From an uncultured Alphaproteobacteria bacterium (GTDB taxonomy: Bacteria > Pseudomonadota > Alphaproteobacteria > Rs-D84), in assembly GCA_905233975.1 (NCBI GenBank), contig CAJOGD010000004.1, forward strand, positions 124,001 through 188,000: 64,000 nucleotides of DNA, written 5' to 3'. Shown here piece after piece: positions 26,915-37,939 of this stretch. The notes under the pieces are model-generated. The model saw only the letters and a list, made by a program, of their open reading frames with translations, did no database searches and had not been told where the DNA came from. The number at the start of each line of letters is the position of its first letter. Positions within the stretch are counted from its first letter, which is position 1. The position numbers and the translations under genes were made by a program.

Positions 26915-29491
26915 TTACATTTCTATATCGTCGCACTTTTCAACCGGTTCGGATTCGGTGCAATTAAATTCTGTGCTGCGCCCAATGCCAAGAAATCCGT
27001 TCTTGTATTTTGACGTGCAATCTTTTGTAACGGTTGATGTGCAAAGTCTGCAGATGCGCGTTTCGCGATTAAACGTTGACCACATATCACGTTTCCCGCC
27101 CGGAATATCATACGAAGGAATTCCGGTTTCGTTACCCGAACGGATACCTTCGGTTATGCCAAGTGATGCGACCGCGCCGATTGCACGACCAACCTTGCTA
27201 ATACCGTCTTCGGCCTTGGTTCCAGAACTAAGGTCAACATGTGCATTACCGGTCAATGTGTCGGTGCCACGACCGCCCTGGGCAAGTAATTTGTTGTCCA
27301 ATCCGGCGGCGACTTCATAACTTATGGCATATGGCGCGGCAAGGCCAACCTCTTGGTCTTTGATGGCGTCGCTGCCGACAGGGGCGCCACCCGTCACCGG
27401 CAACATTTGACACATATATTGCGCGTCATCTGTCGATGCATCTTTGGTTGCCTTGGTCAGGTATTCATTGTATTTCGTTTGGTAATTCGTTTGGGCTTGG
27501 CGCAACGCGGAAAGTGCAATCTGCATTTTTATTTGGTTTAGTAAATTTGGAAAACGTGGAGCGGTATTGCGTGCACTGTTCGGTCCCGTAATTTGGGTCA
27601 TGTCGCGTCCCGTTACACAATATTGAATTTTTGGATCAGACGCAATCATATCAATCACACGATTCACATTTTCAGAAATATCGGTCAATTCCATTTCTAT
27701 CGTTGTCAAAATTGCATCTCTATCTCTAATTTTTGCTGGGTTATTTTTTTCGCTTCTGGCATTTTTCATATAGTCAGTAACACCGATTTTCCCCCAATCA
27801 AGTTGTTTGCCACCGTCGGTTGTCGAACCGTTCCCGACCTTTATTGCGCCAAATGAAATCATACCCGTAATGCGATAAATATTTTTATCTTTTACACTGC
27901 GCAAAGATCCGGTGCCAATTGTTTCATCGGACGCGAAACGGTTGCAATCGGTTGTTGAACCGCAAACCTCCATCATTTTATCTTCGACCAGTTTCTGGCA
28001 GTTATCGAGTGCCTTGTTATCCATATTCAGGTAAAGTCCCATTATCATGGAATCGATATCTTCCATTTTAAAATCTTTGTTGTTCTTTTTGCATACAACA
28101 AGTTTATCCAGTGGACATAGACCATGAATAAATTCCCAATCCATACCGACACAATTCATAAAGTCCGGACCACATCTATCTTCGGCATAAATGCAATCTT
28201 TAACTTCCTGGGTGCATGCGTCAACGCGCATGGCCGCAAGTTTATCCACAACGTATCCCCAAATCAACGGTTCCATTCTTTCGCAAGGGTCAATTTGAAC
28301 CTTGCAGAATGATCGCGCCATATCCGGGCGTGACAAACAAGAATCCATTGTTGCGGTGCCTTTGCCGGCGATGTCATCACGACATGCGGTGTGAATACAG
28401 TTCGCGATATCCGTTAAACAAGATTGACGAACATTAGATTCCGCGCGCAATTCGGCCACTTTAAGGTTGGGGGCAACTTCGCGCAAAAACGCCGTCCAAA
28501 CATTGTCGCGCACCGCCATACATTGATCCAATACGCGTTCACAAATAGATCTTTTTGATTCAAGGCGTTCCAACACCGATGGCGTTATGTTGTATTTAAC
28601 CGTTGTCTTTACCTTGGTTCCGGCGGTGGTGGTTGCAGATTGGTTTTGCATGTTTTCGTTTGCAATAATCGATACGCAATTTACCCAATCATTACCGCAT
28701 GCGTCGGCACCCAACATGCAATTTTTAAGTTCGACCATGCATTCGCCCTGGTTAAATTTGTTGGCGGAATCGAAACTTTCTTTTAATGCGGTTCTGACAT
28801 CAGATTCGGCTGCGTTCATTGCCGTTTGTGCGGCCGCCCGTTGTGCGGCGATGCTGTTTGCAAAACCGCGACAATCTGATTCAATTTGCCGTTGATAAAT
28901 TTGTTTTAATAATTTTATGTCTTTATTGCATGACGAATTCAATTGCCCGCGACACGTTTCATCTGCGACATTAAATAACGCCGCGCCGGTTTTATGCATC
29001 ACATCGTCATCGTCCGTATCATCGTCTTCAACAAAATTCGTTTCAAAAAGTTTTAATAAATCTTCGCGGTTATTTTTTGCGCCTTTGGGTTTATTATTAT
29101 CAAGATTATATACAACATTACCTTTTTCATCATATGTCCGTTTGCCGGTAAAGGCAATATCGGCATTTGAACCAAGTTTTATTTTTTCAACTTCGACGGT
29201 TTTTATCCGATCGGCTTCGGCCAGCATTTCATTTATTTCTTCTAATTCGGCTTCGTATTTTTTGTTGTTATTACTGCAAAGGCAACTGCCGCCGTTTATG
29301 TTTTCGGACATACAGAATTGATCCATGCACCCGTAATATTCGTCATAGCATTTTTGTGAATACACACCCGTCGCCGAAACGCGTGCGCGTACATTTGTTC
29401 CATTTTGAATCGCCGATTGTTTTTTTGTTGCGGCAATTCCCCCAGCAATAGGAACAATCAGCAGCAATGATAAAATACCAAGTTTTTTCAT
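26915..29491 (-). CDS. Large exported Cys-rich protein, family member 1
   Basis: Signal peptide MKKLGILSLLLIVPIAGGIAA; CYDEYYGCMDQFCMSENINGGSCLCSNN; ICERVLDQCMAVRDNVW; homologous blocks in 29500-31656 and 46436-48712. Confidence 0.85.
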   Translation of the reverse strand: MKKLGILSLLLIVPIAGGIAATKKQSAIQNGTNVRARVSATGVYSQKCYDEYYGCMDQFCMSENINGGSCLCSNNNKKYEAELEEINEMLAEADRIKTVEVEKIKLGSNADIAFTGKRTYDEKGNVVYNLDNNKPKGAKNNREDLLKLFETNFVEDDDTDDDDVMHKTGAALFNVADETCRGQLNSSCNKDIKLLKQIYQRQIESDCRGFANSIAAQRAAAQTAMNAAESDVRTALKESFDSANKFNQGECMVELKNCMLGADACGNDWVNCVSIIANENMQNQSATTTAGTKVKTTVKYNITPSVLERLESKRSICERVLDQCMAVRDNVWTAFLREVAPNLKVAELRAESNVRQSCLTDIANCIHTACRDDIAGKGTATMDSCLSRPDMARSFCKVQIDPCERMEPLIWGYVVDKLAAMRVDACTQEVKDCIYAEDRCGPDFMNCVGMDWEFIHGLCPLDKLVVCKKNNKDFKMEDIDSMIMGLYLNMDNKALDNCQKLVEDKMMEVCGSTTDCNRFASDETIGTGSLRSVKDKNIYRITGMISFGAIKVGNGSTTDGGKQLDWGKIGVTDYMKNARSEKNNPAKIRDRDAILTTIEMELTDISENVNRVIDMIASDPKIQYCVTGRDMTQITGPNSARNTAPRFPNLLNQIKMQIALSALRQAQTNYQTKYNEYLTKATKDASTDDAQYMCQMLPVTGGAPVGSDAIKDQEVGLAAPYAISYEVAAGLDNKLLAQGGRGTDTLTGNAHVDLSSGTKAEDGISKVGRAIGAVASLGITEGIRSGNETGIPSYDIPGGKRDMWSTFNRETRICRLCTSTVTKDCTSKYKNGFLGIGRSTEFNCTESEPVEKCDDIEM

Positions 29492-29499
29492 GTTTATTC

Positions 29500-31656
29500 C
29501 TACATATTAATATCTTCACAAGATTCGATTTCTTGACAGAATGTTTCTTGGCCGCCGGATGCATAGCCCACTGCGCCCATACCAACCGCGCCAACCACCG
29601 CACCAATGGCGGTTCCCCAACCGGCATTAACCATGGTTCCCATAGATGCCCCCGAAGTTAATCCACCGGCGGCAGATTTTAAAGCGGATGTCCACTGCTT
29701 TTCGCCGCCAACTTCGCACACACGTTGCATGCGACACACATGACAATTACGCAGGGATGGTTCAAATGATACACTCTTGATGTATGAATAGGTCGAATTT
29801 TCATCTGTCGATTTTTTCTTTTCTACCTTGTATCGTGCATAACAATTTTCTTCTGCCTTGGTCACGTCTTCGGCGCGCGACAATTCATTAAGTTTTGAAT
29901 CCAAATCCGTCAAGTACCGGTTTTCTGCAGCAATTTCTGCCGCCTGTCTGGTAAATGTAAAGATAGAATCTTTCAAACTTTTTCGCCCGGCTGGCTGTTG
30001 TGCACTTTTACACGCACTAACTGTGGCCTCGGTTTCAAAGCGTTTAAAGAATTCGGCTACCGCGGTTTTGCTTTCGGCGATGACTTCGGATTGTTTTTCC
30101 GTTAAATCTTCAGGGGTTTTTGTAAGGGATGCAACCACCATACTATTTGGCAAACAATTCATATCTGTGCCACAAACTTTTCCAAGTGCATCTGCGTAAT
30201 AATTAATACAACCTTGAACCATTTGATAATTCATCTGCAATAATACAGAACTTACGATAATGTTGTACACATCGGATTTTTCGCCTTTGCACGATGTAAT
30301 CATTTTTTGGGGGCACAGGTTGGTAATTTCTGTTGAACTTTTTCCCACGCATTGTGGCCCTGTGAAATTTTCACCACATTTATTGCGCAGACATTTGTCA
30401 ACATCATTTTGACAGAAATCTGTGCGCAGTGACGCCAAAAGTTCGTTCACACTTGCCTTTATTCCCGGAATTTTTTGATTGCATTCGTCAATAATCGGAC
30501 ATACACCCGCCGCAATATTCACATTGTTCAAACAGCCCGAATTCGTTGCAAGTCCATCACTTTTGCCAAAGTCTATGGACACAGAACAGCCTTCTTCCAA
30601 ACATGCGCGAATTTTTGTGAAACAAGTTTGGCGCATGTTTTTATCCGCATCAATTGTTGCTTGCTTAAGAATTTCTTTTGATTCTTCGGCCCAATCTTCC
30701 AAAACATAGTTTCTGACCGCCATGCATTGATCCAAAACATTTTCACATGCGTTCGCGCGACGTTCAAGCAGTTTCGCATCCAAACAGTTTTCAAAATTTA
30801 CACCGCACCCGCCCTTGTCGGCCACGCATGCGCGTAACGCTTGCTTGCATTCGTCGCGATTATACTTGTTGGTTATCGGAATCATTTCGACCTGGGCCGC
30901 GCGAACCGCCGCATCGGCCGTCCGTTTATTTGATTCTGCGGCGCGTTTTTGTTCCGCCAAATACGTGTTAAAGTTTTTGCAATCTTTGACAACTTCGCGT
31001 TGATACAGTTTTTCTTCCATTTCCGCGCGCGGTTTGTCGCACGTTTGCAAAATGAAACCGCATGAATCCGCCGCCATGTCATAAAGGTTGTCGCCAATGT
31101 CGTCGTCCGCGTCCAAACTTTCCGCCGAAGATCCGCCGTTTATCCACGCAACCAAATCAATGCCGGTGCGACGGGAAGATTTTTTTGCCTGTTCGCTTTC
31201 GCCAAATTTTACAAATTTTGCTTTGGCACCCAATTTTTCGCGTTCAACACCTTCGGTAAATTGTTTTTCCGCGGCTATTTCAATTTCTTGAATTTCTTGG
31301 ATTAAACTTTTTGATTTTTTTATATTATCGGAACATGAACAACGGCCACCTTCGGATTCATCTAGCAGGCAAAAATCGTCCATGCATTCACGATACGCCG
31401 CGCGACATTCTTCGGGGCCAACGTTTGCAGAAATTATTATTTCGGCGGATTCAGAAATATCCGGTTCTTCTTCGGTTGTATCCGTTGTGATTTCTTCGGT
31501 CGTGGCCGCCCGCACAGTGTTTTTCGCCTTTGGCGTTGCGGGGCCAATCGAAAGTGATGGCGCGCGAATCCCGGCGCGATTTCCGCCGTCGCGTGTTGCG
31601 CCAAAAACAGAGCAGGGCAAAAGTGCCAAAATAACGGGTAGTATTTTGATAATCAT
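29500..31656 (-). CDS. Large exported Cys-rich protein, family member 2 (tandem with member 1)
   Basis: Signal peptide MIIKILPVILALLPCSVFGA; CRAAYRECMDDFCLLDESEGGRCSCSDN; ACENVLDQCMAVRNYVLEDW. Confidence 0.85.
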   Translation of the reverse strand: MIIKILPVILALLPCSVFGATRDGGNRAGIRAPSLSIGPATPKAKNTVRAATTEEITTDTTEEEPDISESAEIIISANVGPEECRAAYRECMDDFCLLDESEGGRCSCSDNIKKSKSLIQEIQEIEIAAEKQFTEGVEREKLGAKAKFVKFGESEQAKKSSRRTGIDLVAWINGGSSAESLDADDDIGDNLYDMAADSCGFILQTCDKPRAEMEEKLYQREVVKDCKNFNTYLAEQKRAAESNKRTADAAVRAAQVEMIPITNKYNRDECKQALRACVADKGGCGVNFENCLDAKLLERRANACENVLDQCMAVRNYVLEDWAEESKEILKQATIDADKNMRQTCFTKIRACLEEGCSVSIDFGKSDGLATNSGCLNNVNIAAGVCPIIDECNQKIPGIKASVNELLASLRTDFCQNDVDKCLRNKCGENFTGPQCVGKSSTEITNLCPQKMITSCKGEKSDVYNIIVSSVLLQMNYQMVQGCINYYADALGKVCGTDMNCLPNSMVVASLTKTPEDLTEKQSEVIAESKTAVAEFFKRFETEATVSACKSAQQPAGRKSLKDSIFTFTRQAAEIAAENRYLTDLDSKLNELSRAEDVTKAEENCYARYKVEKKKSTDENSTYSYIKSVSFEPSLRNCHVCRMQRVCEVGGEKQWTSALKSAAGGLTSGASMGTMVNAGWGTAIGAVVGAVGMGAVGYASGGQETFCQEIESCEDINM

Positions 31657-31743
31657 AATTTTCCTTCCTACAACTTTCTGTAATTTTATCAGAACATTGC
31701 CGGATTCGCAAATAAAAAATTATGTGATGAGTGCAATATACAA

Positions 31744-31778
31744 ACAAAAAATCCCCCACGTGGGGGATTGTTATTTTT
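31744..31778. terminator. Rho-independent terminator
   Basis: aaaaaatcccccacgtgggggattgttattttt, downstream of 31777-32268 (minus). Confidence 0.7.
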
Positions 31779-32268
31779 ACATTCCATGCGTTAACAAAAA
31801 TTGTTCTAGCGGTGCAAGGAAAAGGTTGTTAAATTCGCCCTTCATCATGTTCGCTGTTTCCAGTATATTGTATTGGCCCAAAAGTTTTATAATTATCCTC
31901 TTATCAAAATTGGGATATGGATATGAAGCAGGGAAGTAGTTGTCGATGGGTAATGACAACTTTTTTTCCAGTGTGCCCGGCGTGGCCAAGTTATACTTAC
32001 ATCTAATAACTTTTGCGTTTGGATTGTTCGGGGTTAGAGAATAAATTGTCGTTTGTGGTGTCGAAAAATGTGCGGCAAAACCTTTGTTATTAGTGTTTTT
32101 TGCCCCCTGAATTTCGTTGATTTGATCGTCATAATTGCCAAGCAGCCATAAAAAATGTTGCACTTCGGCGTCGGTCCATTTGCCCACAGGTTTGATTGTG
32201 TCTGCTGCTGCTTTCTGACTATCCGGTTTCGTAGGCCATAGGAAAAAAACTATAGATGCGTCATTCAT
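31777..32268 (-). CDS. Hypothetical protein
   Basis: 163 aa ORF MNDASIVFFLWPTKPDSQKAAADTIKPVGKWTDAEVQHFLWLLGNYDDQ... followed by a terminator; no family recognised. Confidence 0.6.
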   Translation of the reverse strand: MNDASIVFFLWPTKPDSQKAAADTIKPVGKWTDAEVQHFLWLLGNYDDQINEIQGAKNTNNKGFAAHFSTPQTTIYSLTPNNPNAKVIRCKYNLATPGTLEKKLSLPIDNYFPASYPYPNFDKRIIIKLLGQYNILETANMMKGEFNNLFLAPLEQFLLTHGM

Positions 32269-32416
32269 TGATTGTCCTCTTTGCTTATTGTGTTCCTTTG
32301 GATTACGTATGCACTATACGCCAAATGCGCACACTGTCAATGTTTTTCAAATAAAAATTCTTGATTTTTTCTAAATATCAGCATAAAATTGAAAGCGTTT
32401 TATCAAAGGGATAAGT

Positions 32417-32668
32417 ATGGCAAAAGATGATGTTGTCGTTTTTGAAGGCACAGTAATTGAAAAATTACCGAACACAATGTTTCGTGTGCGGCTTGAAAAC
32501 GATCATGAAATTTTGGCAACTGTATGCGGAAAAATGCGTAAGTTGCGCATTTGGGTCAATGTTGGCGAACGGGTTCGTGTTGAAATGACGCCGTATGATT
32601 TGGCCAAGGGGCGCATAACGTTCGTTGAACGCAAACGTGCCGGCGCGCCCGAACAACAAAATCAGTAA
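32417..32668 (+). CDS. infA: Translation initiation factor IF-1
   Basis: [69 protein letters not shown]. Confidence 0.95.
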   Translation: MAKDDVVVFEGTVIEKLPNTMFRVRLENDHEILATVCGKMRKLRIWVNVGERVRVEMTPYDLAKGRITFVERKRAGAPEQQNQ

Positions 32669-32691
32669 TTGTCAATTTTTGATTTTTTCGA

Positions 32692-32722
32692 AAAGCCGCT
32701 GTTTTTATGCGGCTTTTTTGGC
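32692..32722. terminator. Terminator between infA and clpX (convergent)
   Basis: aaaagccgctgtttttatgcggcttttttg. Confidence 0.75.
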
Positions 32723-33973
32723 GTTTCGCATAATTTCGATTGGTGCCTTTTTGCCACCGACCACATCTTTGTCAATGACAATTTCCGCCAAATCTTTTTT
32801 ATCCGGCGCATAGAACATTGGTTCCAATAAAATCTTTTCCAAAATACTGCGCAATCCGCGCGCGCCCGTTTTCCGCGCCAATGCAAGTTTCGCAATTTCG
32901 CGCAGGCCATCTTCGGTTATCGTAAGTTTTACATTGTCCATGGCAAGCATCGCGGTGTATTGCTTTACGATTGCGTTCTTGGGTTCCGTCAAAATCTTAA
33001 CAAGTGCGTCTTCGTCCAATTCCGTAAGGCTGGATACAACCGGCAAACGACCGACCAATTCCGGAATAATTCCGAATTTTACCAAATCTTCGGGTTGCAC
33101 ATCATCAAGGTAATTTTTATCGTTTCGTTCTTTCTTGGACGACACATTGGCACCAAATCCGATTGCGCTGCGTTCGCATTTGCGATTTGCAATTACGCGG
33201 TTAAGGCCGTCAAATGCACCGCCACAAATGAATAAAATCTTGCTGGTATCCAAACGAACGGTTGCTTCGCCCGGATGTTTGCGGCCCGCGCCACCGGCGG
33301 AAACATTTGCGATTGTTCCTTCGACAAGTTTTAATAACGCCTGTTGCACGCCTTCGCCCGAAACATCACGCGTAAGGGACGGATTTTCGGATTTACGCGC
33401 AATTTTATCAATTTCATCGATATAGACAATTCCGCGTTGTGCCTTTTCGACATCAAAATTCGCATTGTGCAACAATTGGGTTAAAACGCTTTCCACGTCG
33501 TCGCCGACATAGCCGGCTTCGGTAAGTGTGGTTGCATCGGCAATCGCAAATGGCACATCCAGAATGCGTGCGAGTGTTTGCGCAAACAGCGTTTTTCCGG
33601 TTCCCGTTGGGCCAATCAGCAAAACATTGGATTTTTGTATTTCGACATTTGACGACAACGAAACGTTATGGCGTTTATAGTGGTTATATACCGCAACCGC
33701 CAGTGTTCGTTTTGCCGTATCTTGGCCGATAATATATTCGTTAAGGAAATCGTAAATCTGTGACGGCGTTGGCAATTTTGCGGCGTCTCTGGCCACCTCG
33801 GTCCGCATGTCGTCCGCCATAATATCGTTGCACAGGGCGATACATTCATCGCAAATGCAAACGTTGCGACCGCTGACCAATTTTTTTACTTCGTAAACCG
33901 CTTTGCCACAAAAACTGCAGAATTGCTGTTTCTTTTCTGTCGTTTTCTTTTCGTCCGTCATGTGAAAAACCAC
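32705..33973 (-). CDS. clpX: ATP-dependent Clp protease ATP-binding subunit ClpX
   Basis: [27 protein letters not shown] zinc domain; [35 protein letters not shown] start further inside (MTDEKK) is possible. Confidence 0.95.
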   Translation of the reverse strand: MVFHMTDEKKTTEKKQQFCSFCGKAVYEVKKLVSGRNVCICDECIALCNDIMADDMRTEVARDAAKLPTPSQIYDFLNEYIIGQDTAKRTLAVAVYNHYKRHNVSLSSNVEIQKSNVLLIGPTGTGKTLFAQTLARILDVPFAIADATTLTEAGYVGDDVESVLTQLLHNANFDVEKAQRGIVYIDEIDKIARKSENPSLTRDVSGEGVQQALLKLVEGTIANVSAGGAGRKHPGEATVRLDTSKILFICGGAFDGLNRVIANRKCERSAIGFGANVSSKKERNDKNYLDDVQPEDLVKFGIIPELVGRLPVVSSLTELDEDALVKILTEPKNAIVKQYTAMLAMDNVKLTITEDGLREIAKLALARKTGARGLRSILEKILLEPMFYAPDKKDLAEIVIDKDVVGGKKAPIEIMRNAKKAA

Positions 33974-34558
33974 CTATTTTTTACGTGTTAGAACATTATC
34001 GATAAGTCCGAATTCTTTCGCCTGCGTCGGATCCATCCAGTTATTACGATCTATGGCGGCATTGATTTCTTTTTCTTTGCGACCGGTGAATTGCGCCATT
34101 TGTTGGATAACCGCTGATTTGATTTTCTGCATCTGTTTCACTTCGATTTCCACGTCTGTGGCCTGGCCTTGGACACCGCCAAGTGGTTGGTGAATCATGA
34201 TTTGTGTGTTCGGCAATGCAAAGCGTTTCCCTTTTTCGCCGGCGGCCAATAACATTGACGCCATCGAAGCGACCAACCCCATGCCGATTGTTGAAACCGG
34301 TGATTTTATATACTGCATTGTATCCATGATTGCCCAGCCCGCAGAAACATCACCGCCGGGACTATTGATATACAGTGAAATATCCGCATTTGGATTTTCT
34401 GATTCCAACAAAAGCAACTGGGCCACAATTGTGTTGGCCATATTGGTTTCAATATCACCAGTCACCATAATAATTCTATCCCGCAAAAGACGTGAGTAAA
34501 TGTCAAAAGACCGTTCGCCACGTGGGGACTCTTCTATTACAACAGGTATCAACGACAT
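33974..34558 (-). CDS. clpP: ATP-dependent Clp protease proteolytic subunit
   Basis: [66 protein letters not shown]. Confidence 0.96.
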   Translation of the reverse strand: MSLIPVVIEESPRGERSFDIYSRLLRDRIIMVTGDIETNMANTIVAQLLLLESENPNADISLYINSPGGDVSAGWAIMDTMQYIKSPVSTIGMGLVASMASMLLAAGEKGKRFALPNTQIMIHQPLGGVQGQATDVEIEVKQMQKIKSAVIQQMAQFTGRKEKEINAAIDRNNWMDPTQAKEFGLIDNVLTRKK

Positions 34559-34623
34559 AATATATCCTTTAATTGATTTGAATTATACCATACAAAACCG
34601 CCGTACGCAAACGCATGGGGCGA

Positions 34624-35124
34624 TTATTTTGCAACGACCACCATCGCGGTTCGTAAAACGGTATCGCCGAACATATATCCGGGCTGCATTTCTTCGACAA
34701 TTGTATTGGGGACTGCACCATTCGCCGATACAACCTGAATTGCATTGTGCAACGCGGGGTTTAATATTTTGCCCACCGATTCAATTTTCGAAATGCCAAT
34801 ATTATTGAATGCCGATTCCATCGCGCGTGCCATGGATTGAATGCCGGCGTCGTCCGGGGCGTGTTTTAGTGCCGCGTCAACCGCGTCCATAACCGGCAAA
34901 AACTGTTCCGCAACCGACATCGCGCGTGACCGGGCCCGCGATTCAGAATCAATCGCGGCGCGGCGACGGGTGTTTTCCAACTCCGCCGCCGTACGCAAGT
35001 ATTTATCGTTTAAATCGGCAATTTGCGCGGTCATTTCCGCGACCACATCGTTATTGCTTTCTGGTGTGTTTTCTTCTGTATCTTTTATTGATACGGTTTC
35101 AACTTTTACTTCTTTGTCTTCCAT
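34624..35124 (-). CDS. grpE: Nucleotide exchange factor GrpE
   Basis: YLRTAAELENTRRRAAID...VAEQFLPVMDAVDAALKH...NPALHNAIQVV. Confidence 0.93.
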   Translation of the reverse strand: MEDKEVKVETVSIKDTEENTPESNNDVVAEMTAQIADLNDKYLRTAAELENTRRRAAIDSESRARSRAMSVAEQFLPVMDAVDAALKHAPDDAGIQSMARAMESAFNNIGISKIESVGKILNPALHNAIQVVSANGAVPNTIVEEMQPGYMFGDTVLRTAMVVVAK

Positions 35125-35143
35125 AATATTTTCTCTAGTTTGG

Positions 35144-35848
35144 TTACTTTGCGTTTTCTATTATAGTGACAAATTCTTGCGGTTTCAAGGACGCACCACC
35201 AACAAGTACGCCATTAACGTTTTTAATCGCGGTAATATCGGCGACATTTCCACCATTTACACTTGCCCCATACAAAATCGGTGTTCCGCCAAGCCCCATA
35301 TAGGCCAGCGTATCAGCAATAACCTTGTGTGCGTCGGCGATTTCCTGGGCCGTTGGTGTTATTCCGGCACCGATGGCCCAGCGTGGTTCATAGGCGATAA
35401 TAATATCGTCATGCGCATCACTTGGCACAGATTCTTTCACGCCCGATTCTATGATATCAAATGTTTTACCGGCGCGTTTTTCTTCCATTGTTTCGCCGAC
35501 ACAGATAATCGGGCAAAGGCCGTTTTCCAACGCCATCTGCGCCTTTTGCCGGACAATATCGTTCGTTTCGTCATGATACATGCGGCGTTCGCTATGCCCG
35601 ACGATTACATATTTTGCGCCGGCCTCGGCCAACATAGCGCCCGAAACTTCACCGGTATATGCGCCTTTGGCGTGTGTGCTAATATCCTGGGCACCGATTG
35701 CGACGTTGTCTGTGCCATTACGTACCATGGTAAAAGGCACGCACAAAATTACCCGATTTTCGGTCTTTACCGGCGCAATTGCGTCCAACATTTCGTCCAA
35801 AGCCGCGCGCGACCCGTTCATTTTCCAGTTTCCTGCGATAATTTTCAT
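35144..35848 (-). CDS. tpiA: Triosephosphate isomerase
   Basis: IAGNWKMNGSRAALDEM; VGHSERRMYHDE; AYEPRWAIGAG; YGASVNGGNV. Confidence 0.95.
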   Translation of the reverse strand: MKIIAGNWKMNGSRAALDEMLDAIAPVKTENRVILCVPFTMVRNGTDNVAIGAQDISTHAKGAYTGEVSGAMLAEAGAKYVIVGHSERRMYHDETNDIVRQKAQMALENGLCPIICVGETMEEKRAGKTFDIIESGVKESVPSDAHDDIIIAYEPRWAIGAGITPTAQEIADAHKVIADTLAYMGLGGTPILYGASVNGGNVADITAIKNVNGVLVGGASLKPQEFVTIIENAK

Positions 35849-35914
35849 TTTTCTTCCTTTTTTCCGTTGATTTTTTTGGTTATGTTCTGCTATGTTATCG
35901 CAAAAGGTGAAAAA

Positions 35915-37324
35915 ATGCTAGAATATTTACGTAATGCGGCCGATAAACCTTTGGCCAAGGTTTTAATGGGAATTCTTATCTTTTCGTTCGTCGGATGGGG
36001 CGTTGCCGAATGGGTTTTTGGTCTTACGTCGTCGGACACAACACTTTTGCGCGTCGGCGGGGACAAGGTTTCTGTGCAACAGTATATGACCATGCGGTCG
36101 AATGAATTGTCGGCGATGCCGCGGGACGTTCAGCGCGAACTTTATGCCGATCCGATCAAAATGTCTGATTTCCAAAATGGCGTAATTGCGCATATGGCCG
36201 CCGCGCGCCGGGTGCAAAAGTATGCACGTGATTTGGGATATGTTGTGTCGGAACACCGAATCGCAAATGATATTCGTAATATCCCGCAATTCCAAGATAA
36301 CGGGAAATTTTCGACGGCCGCGTTTGATGTCGTATTACAAAATTCTGGCCTGACAGAGGCGGACATTGCAAACGACATGCGTGCCAAGGCGTTAAATGAA
36401 ATGGTTCGTGCGCCGGTTGCCACACAGATGGAAACACCGCGCTTTGCGATTGTGGCGGCGTATAATGCGCGAAATGTAAAGCGTGAAATTAATGTTGCAA
36501 CGGTGAATTTATCTTCGTTCAAGGTTGAAAAGCCGACCGATGAAAAGTTGCGCGATTTTTATGCGCAAAATCCGCATCGTGTGGCCGAGGCACGTGATAT
36601 TTCATATGTAATCGTGCCGGCGGCAATGGATAAGCCAGATGAATACGAAATCGGCCTTAAAAAGGCCCAGTCGATGGAAGATGATATAATCGGTGGTGAA
36701 TCTTTGGCGTCGGCGGCGAAAAAACATGGCGCAAAGTTTGTTCAACATAGTGGTGTTTCCGCCGGTAAATTGCCGGACGATAAAAACATAAACGAATCGA
36801 TGTTGGTGCGTATTTTTGATATGCCGGGGGCCACAGAAAGCGAACTTATTGAAACCAAAAACGGTTTTGTAATTATTCGTGTGGATAATATTATTCCGGA
36901 ACATGATGCGGATTTTGATTCGATTAAAAAGGAACTTGCCGCCGAATGGACGCGGGCCGAACAGGAAAAATTGGCCTATGTGCGTGCGAACGAATTGCTG
37001 GTCGATTTGAATAAGGACGGTAAATTGCAAGGTGCCAAAAAAATGACCGTATCACGTACGGACGGTGCGCCTATGCCGGTTTTGGTTGCTGCGTTTAAAA
37101 ATCCGATTGGCGACAATTCAATTGTGTCTGGGACCGATGCATTTTATGTTGTGAATGTTGCCGCGGAAAAATTACCGGCGGTCGATGACAAGAAAATAAA
37201 TGACATGAAATCTGAAATCGCGAATATCACAATGCGTGATATGGACGCGGATTATGGTTCTTATTTGGAACGGCGGTATCCGGCAAAGATAAATGACAAG
37301 ACGTATAATCGTTTCGTGAAATAA
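35915..37324 (+). CDS. PpiD/SurA-type periplasmic peptidyl-prolyl isomerase
   Basis: Start MLEYLRNAADKPLAKVLMGILIFSFVGWGVAEWVFG (N-terminal anchor); SurA_N-like region and degenerate parvulin region. Confidence 0.85.
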   Translation: MLEYLRNAADKPLAKVLMGILIFSFVGWGVAEWVFGLTSSDTTLLRVGGDKVSVQQYMTMRSNELSAMPRDVQRELYADPIKMSDFQNGVIAHMAAARRVQKYARDLGYVVSEHRIANDIRNIPQFQDNGKFSTAAFDVVLQNSGLTEADIANDMRAKALNEMVRAPVATQMETPRFAIVAAYNARNVKREINVATVNLSSFKVEKPTDEKLRDFYAQNPHRVAEARDISYVIVPAAMDKPDEYEIGLKKAQSMEDDIIGGESLASAAKKHGAKFVQHSGVSAGKLPDDKNINESMLVRIFDMPGATESELIETKNGFVIIRVDNIIPEHDADFDSIKKELAAEWTRAEQEKLAYVRANELLVDLNKDGKLQGAKKMTVSRTDGAPMPVLVAAFKNPIGDNSIVSGTDAFYVVNVAAEKLPAVDDKKINDMKSEIANITMRDMDADYGSYLERRYPAKINDKTYNRFVK

Positions 37325-37358
37325 AATTGCGGTGCCAAATGGCACCGCGTTTTTTATG
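37325..37358 (+). terminator. Rho-independent terminator
   Basis: aaattgcggtgccaaatggcaccgcgtttttta. Confidence 0.8.
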
Positions 37359-37367
37359 CGTTTAAAA

Positions 37368-37910
37368 TTATTTTTTTGTTGGCAAACATGCAACAACGAT
37401 ATTGAATATCGTATCAATTACAAAGAACAATGAATAAATCGCCATTCCCGAAGATACGTATCCAAACGCCATCATTGTGTGCCATGCAGAACCGCGAATA
37501 ATCGGTATCAAATATGCACATAACACCGGAATCAGGTACAACCACACCGAAATTCCCGCATCACGAAAGCGACGAATAGAAAGTGACATTACGGGAATGA
37601 ATAAAATCGCGCTAACGATTAACGATGTTGTTCCGCCGATGAATTTTGCAAAACAGAAATTCACGATAAATGCGAACAAAAACCCAAACCAAAATTCCGA
37701 CCTTGTGGAACGCCCGACAAAATCAAAATATTTGCGCCAAAAATTTACAAATGCGGTCATCGGTCCAACCATTGAACGTTTTTTCGGCGTTTGCACCGCA
37801 ACCGGTTTGCGGACCACGCGACGCGGCGTCGCGGTCTTTCTTGTCACCTTGGCGGGTGCTTTCTTTTTCACAGTACTTTTCGCACTGGCTTTTTTCTTTA
37901 CTGTTGGCAT
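37368..37910 (-). CDS. DUF805-family membrane protein with Lys/Ala-rich N-terminal tail
   Basis: KYFDFVGRSTRSEFWFGFLFAFIVNF...SLSIRRFRDAGISVWLYLIPV. Confidence 0.85.
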   Translation of the reverse strand: MPTVKKKASAKSTVKKKAPAKVTRKTATPRRVVRKPVAVQTPKKRSMVGPMTAFVNFWRKYFDFVGRSTRSEFWFGFLFAFIVNFCFAKFIGGTTSLIVSAILFIPVMSLSIRRFRDAGISVWLYLIPVLCAYLIPIIRGSAWHTMMAFGYVSSGMAIYSLFFVIDTIFNIVVACLPTKK

Positions 37911-37939
37911 ATTTTCTCCCTTTTGTTATACGGGGGACA

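Noticed and set aside
34841-35914. Long N-terminal extension of the 827-aa ORF 34841-37324
   Set aside because: It runs antisense through grpE and tpiA; the PpiD-like anchor MLEYLRNAADKPLAKVLMG starts at 35915.
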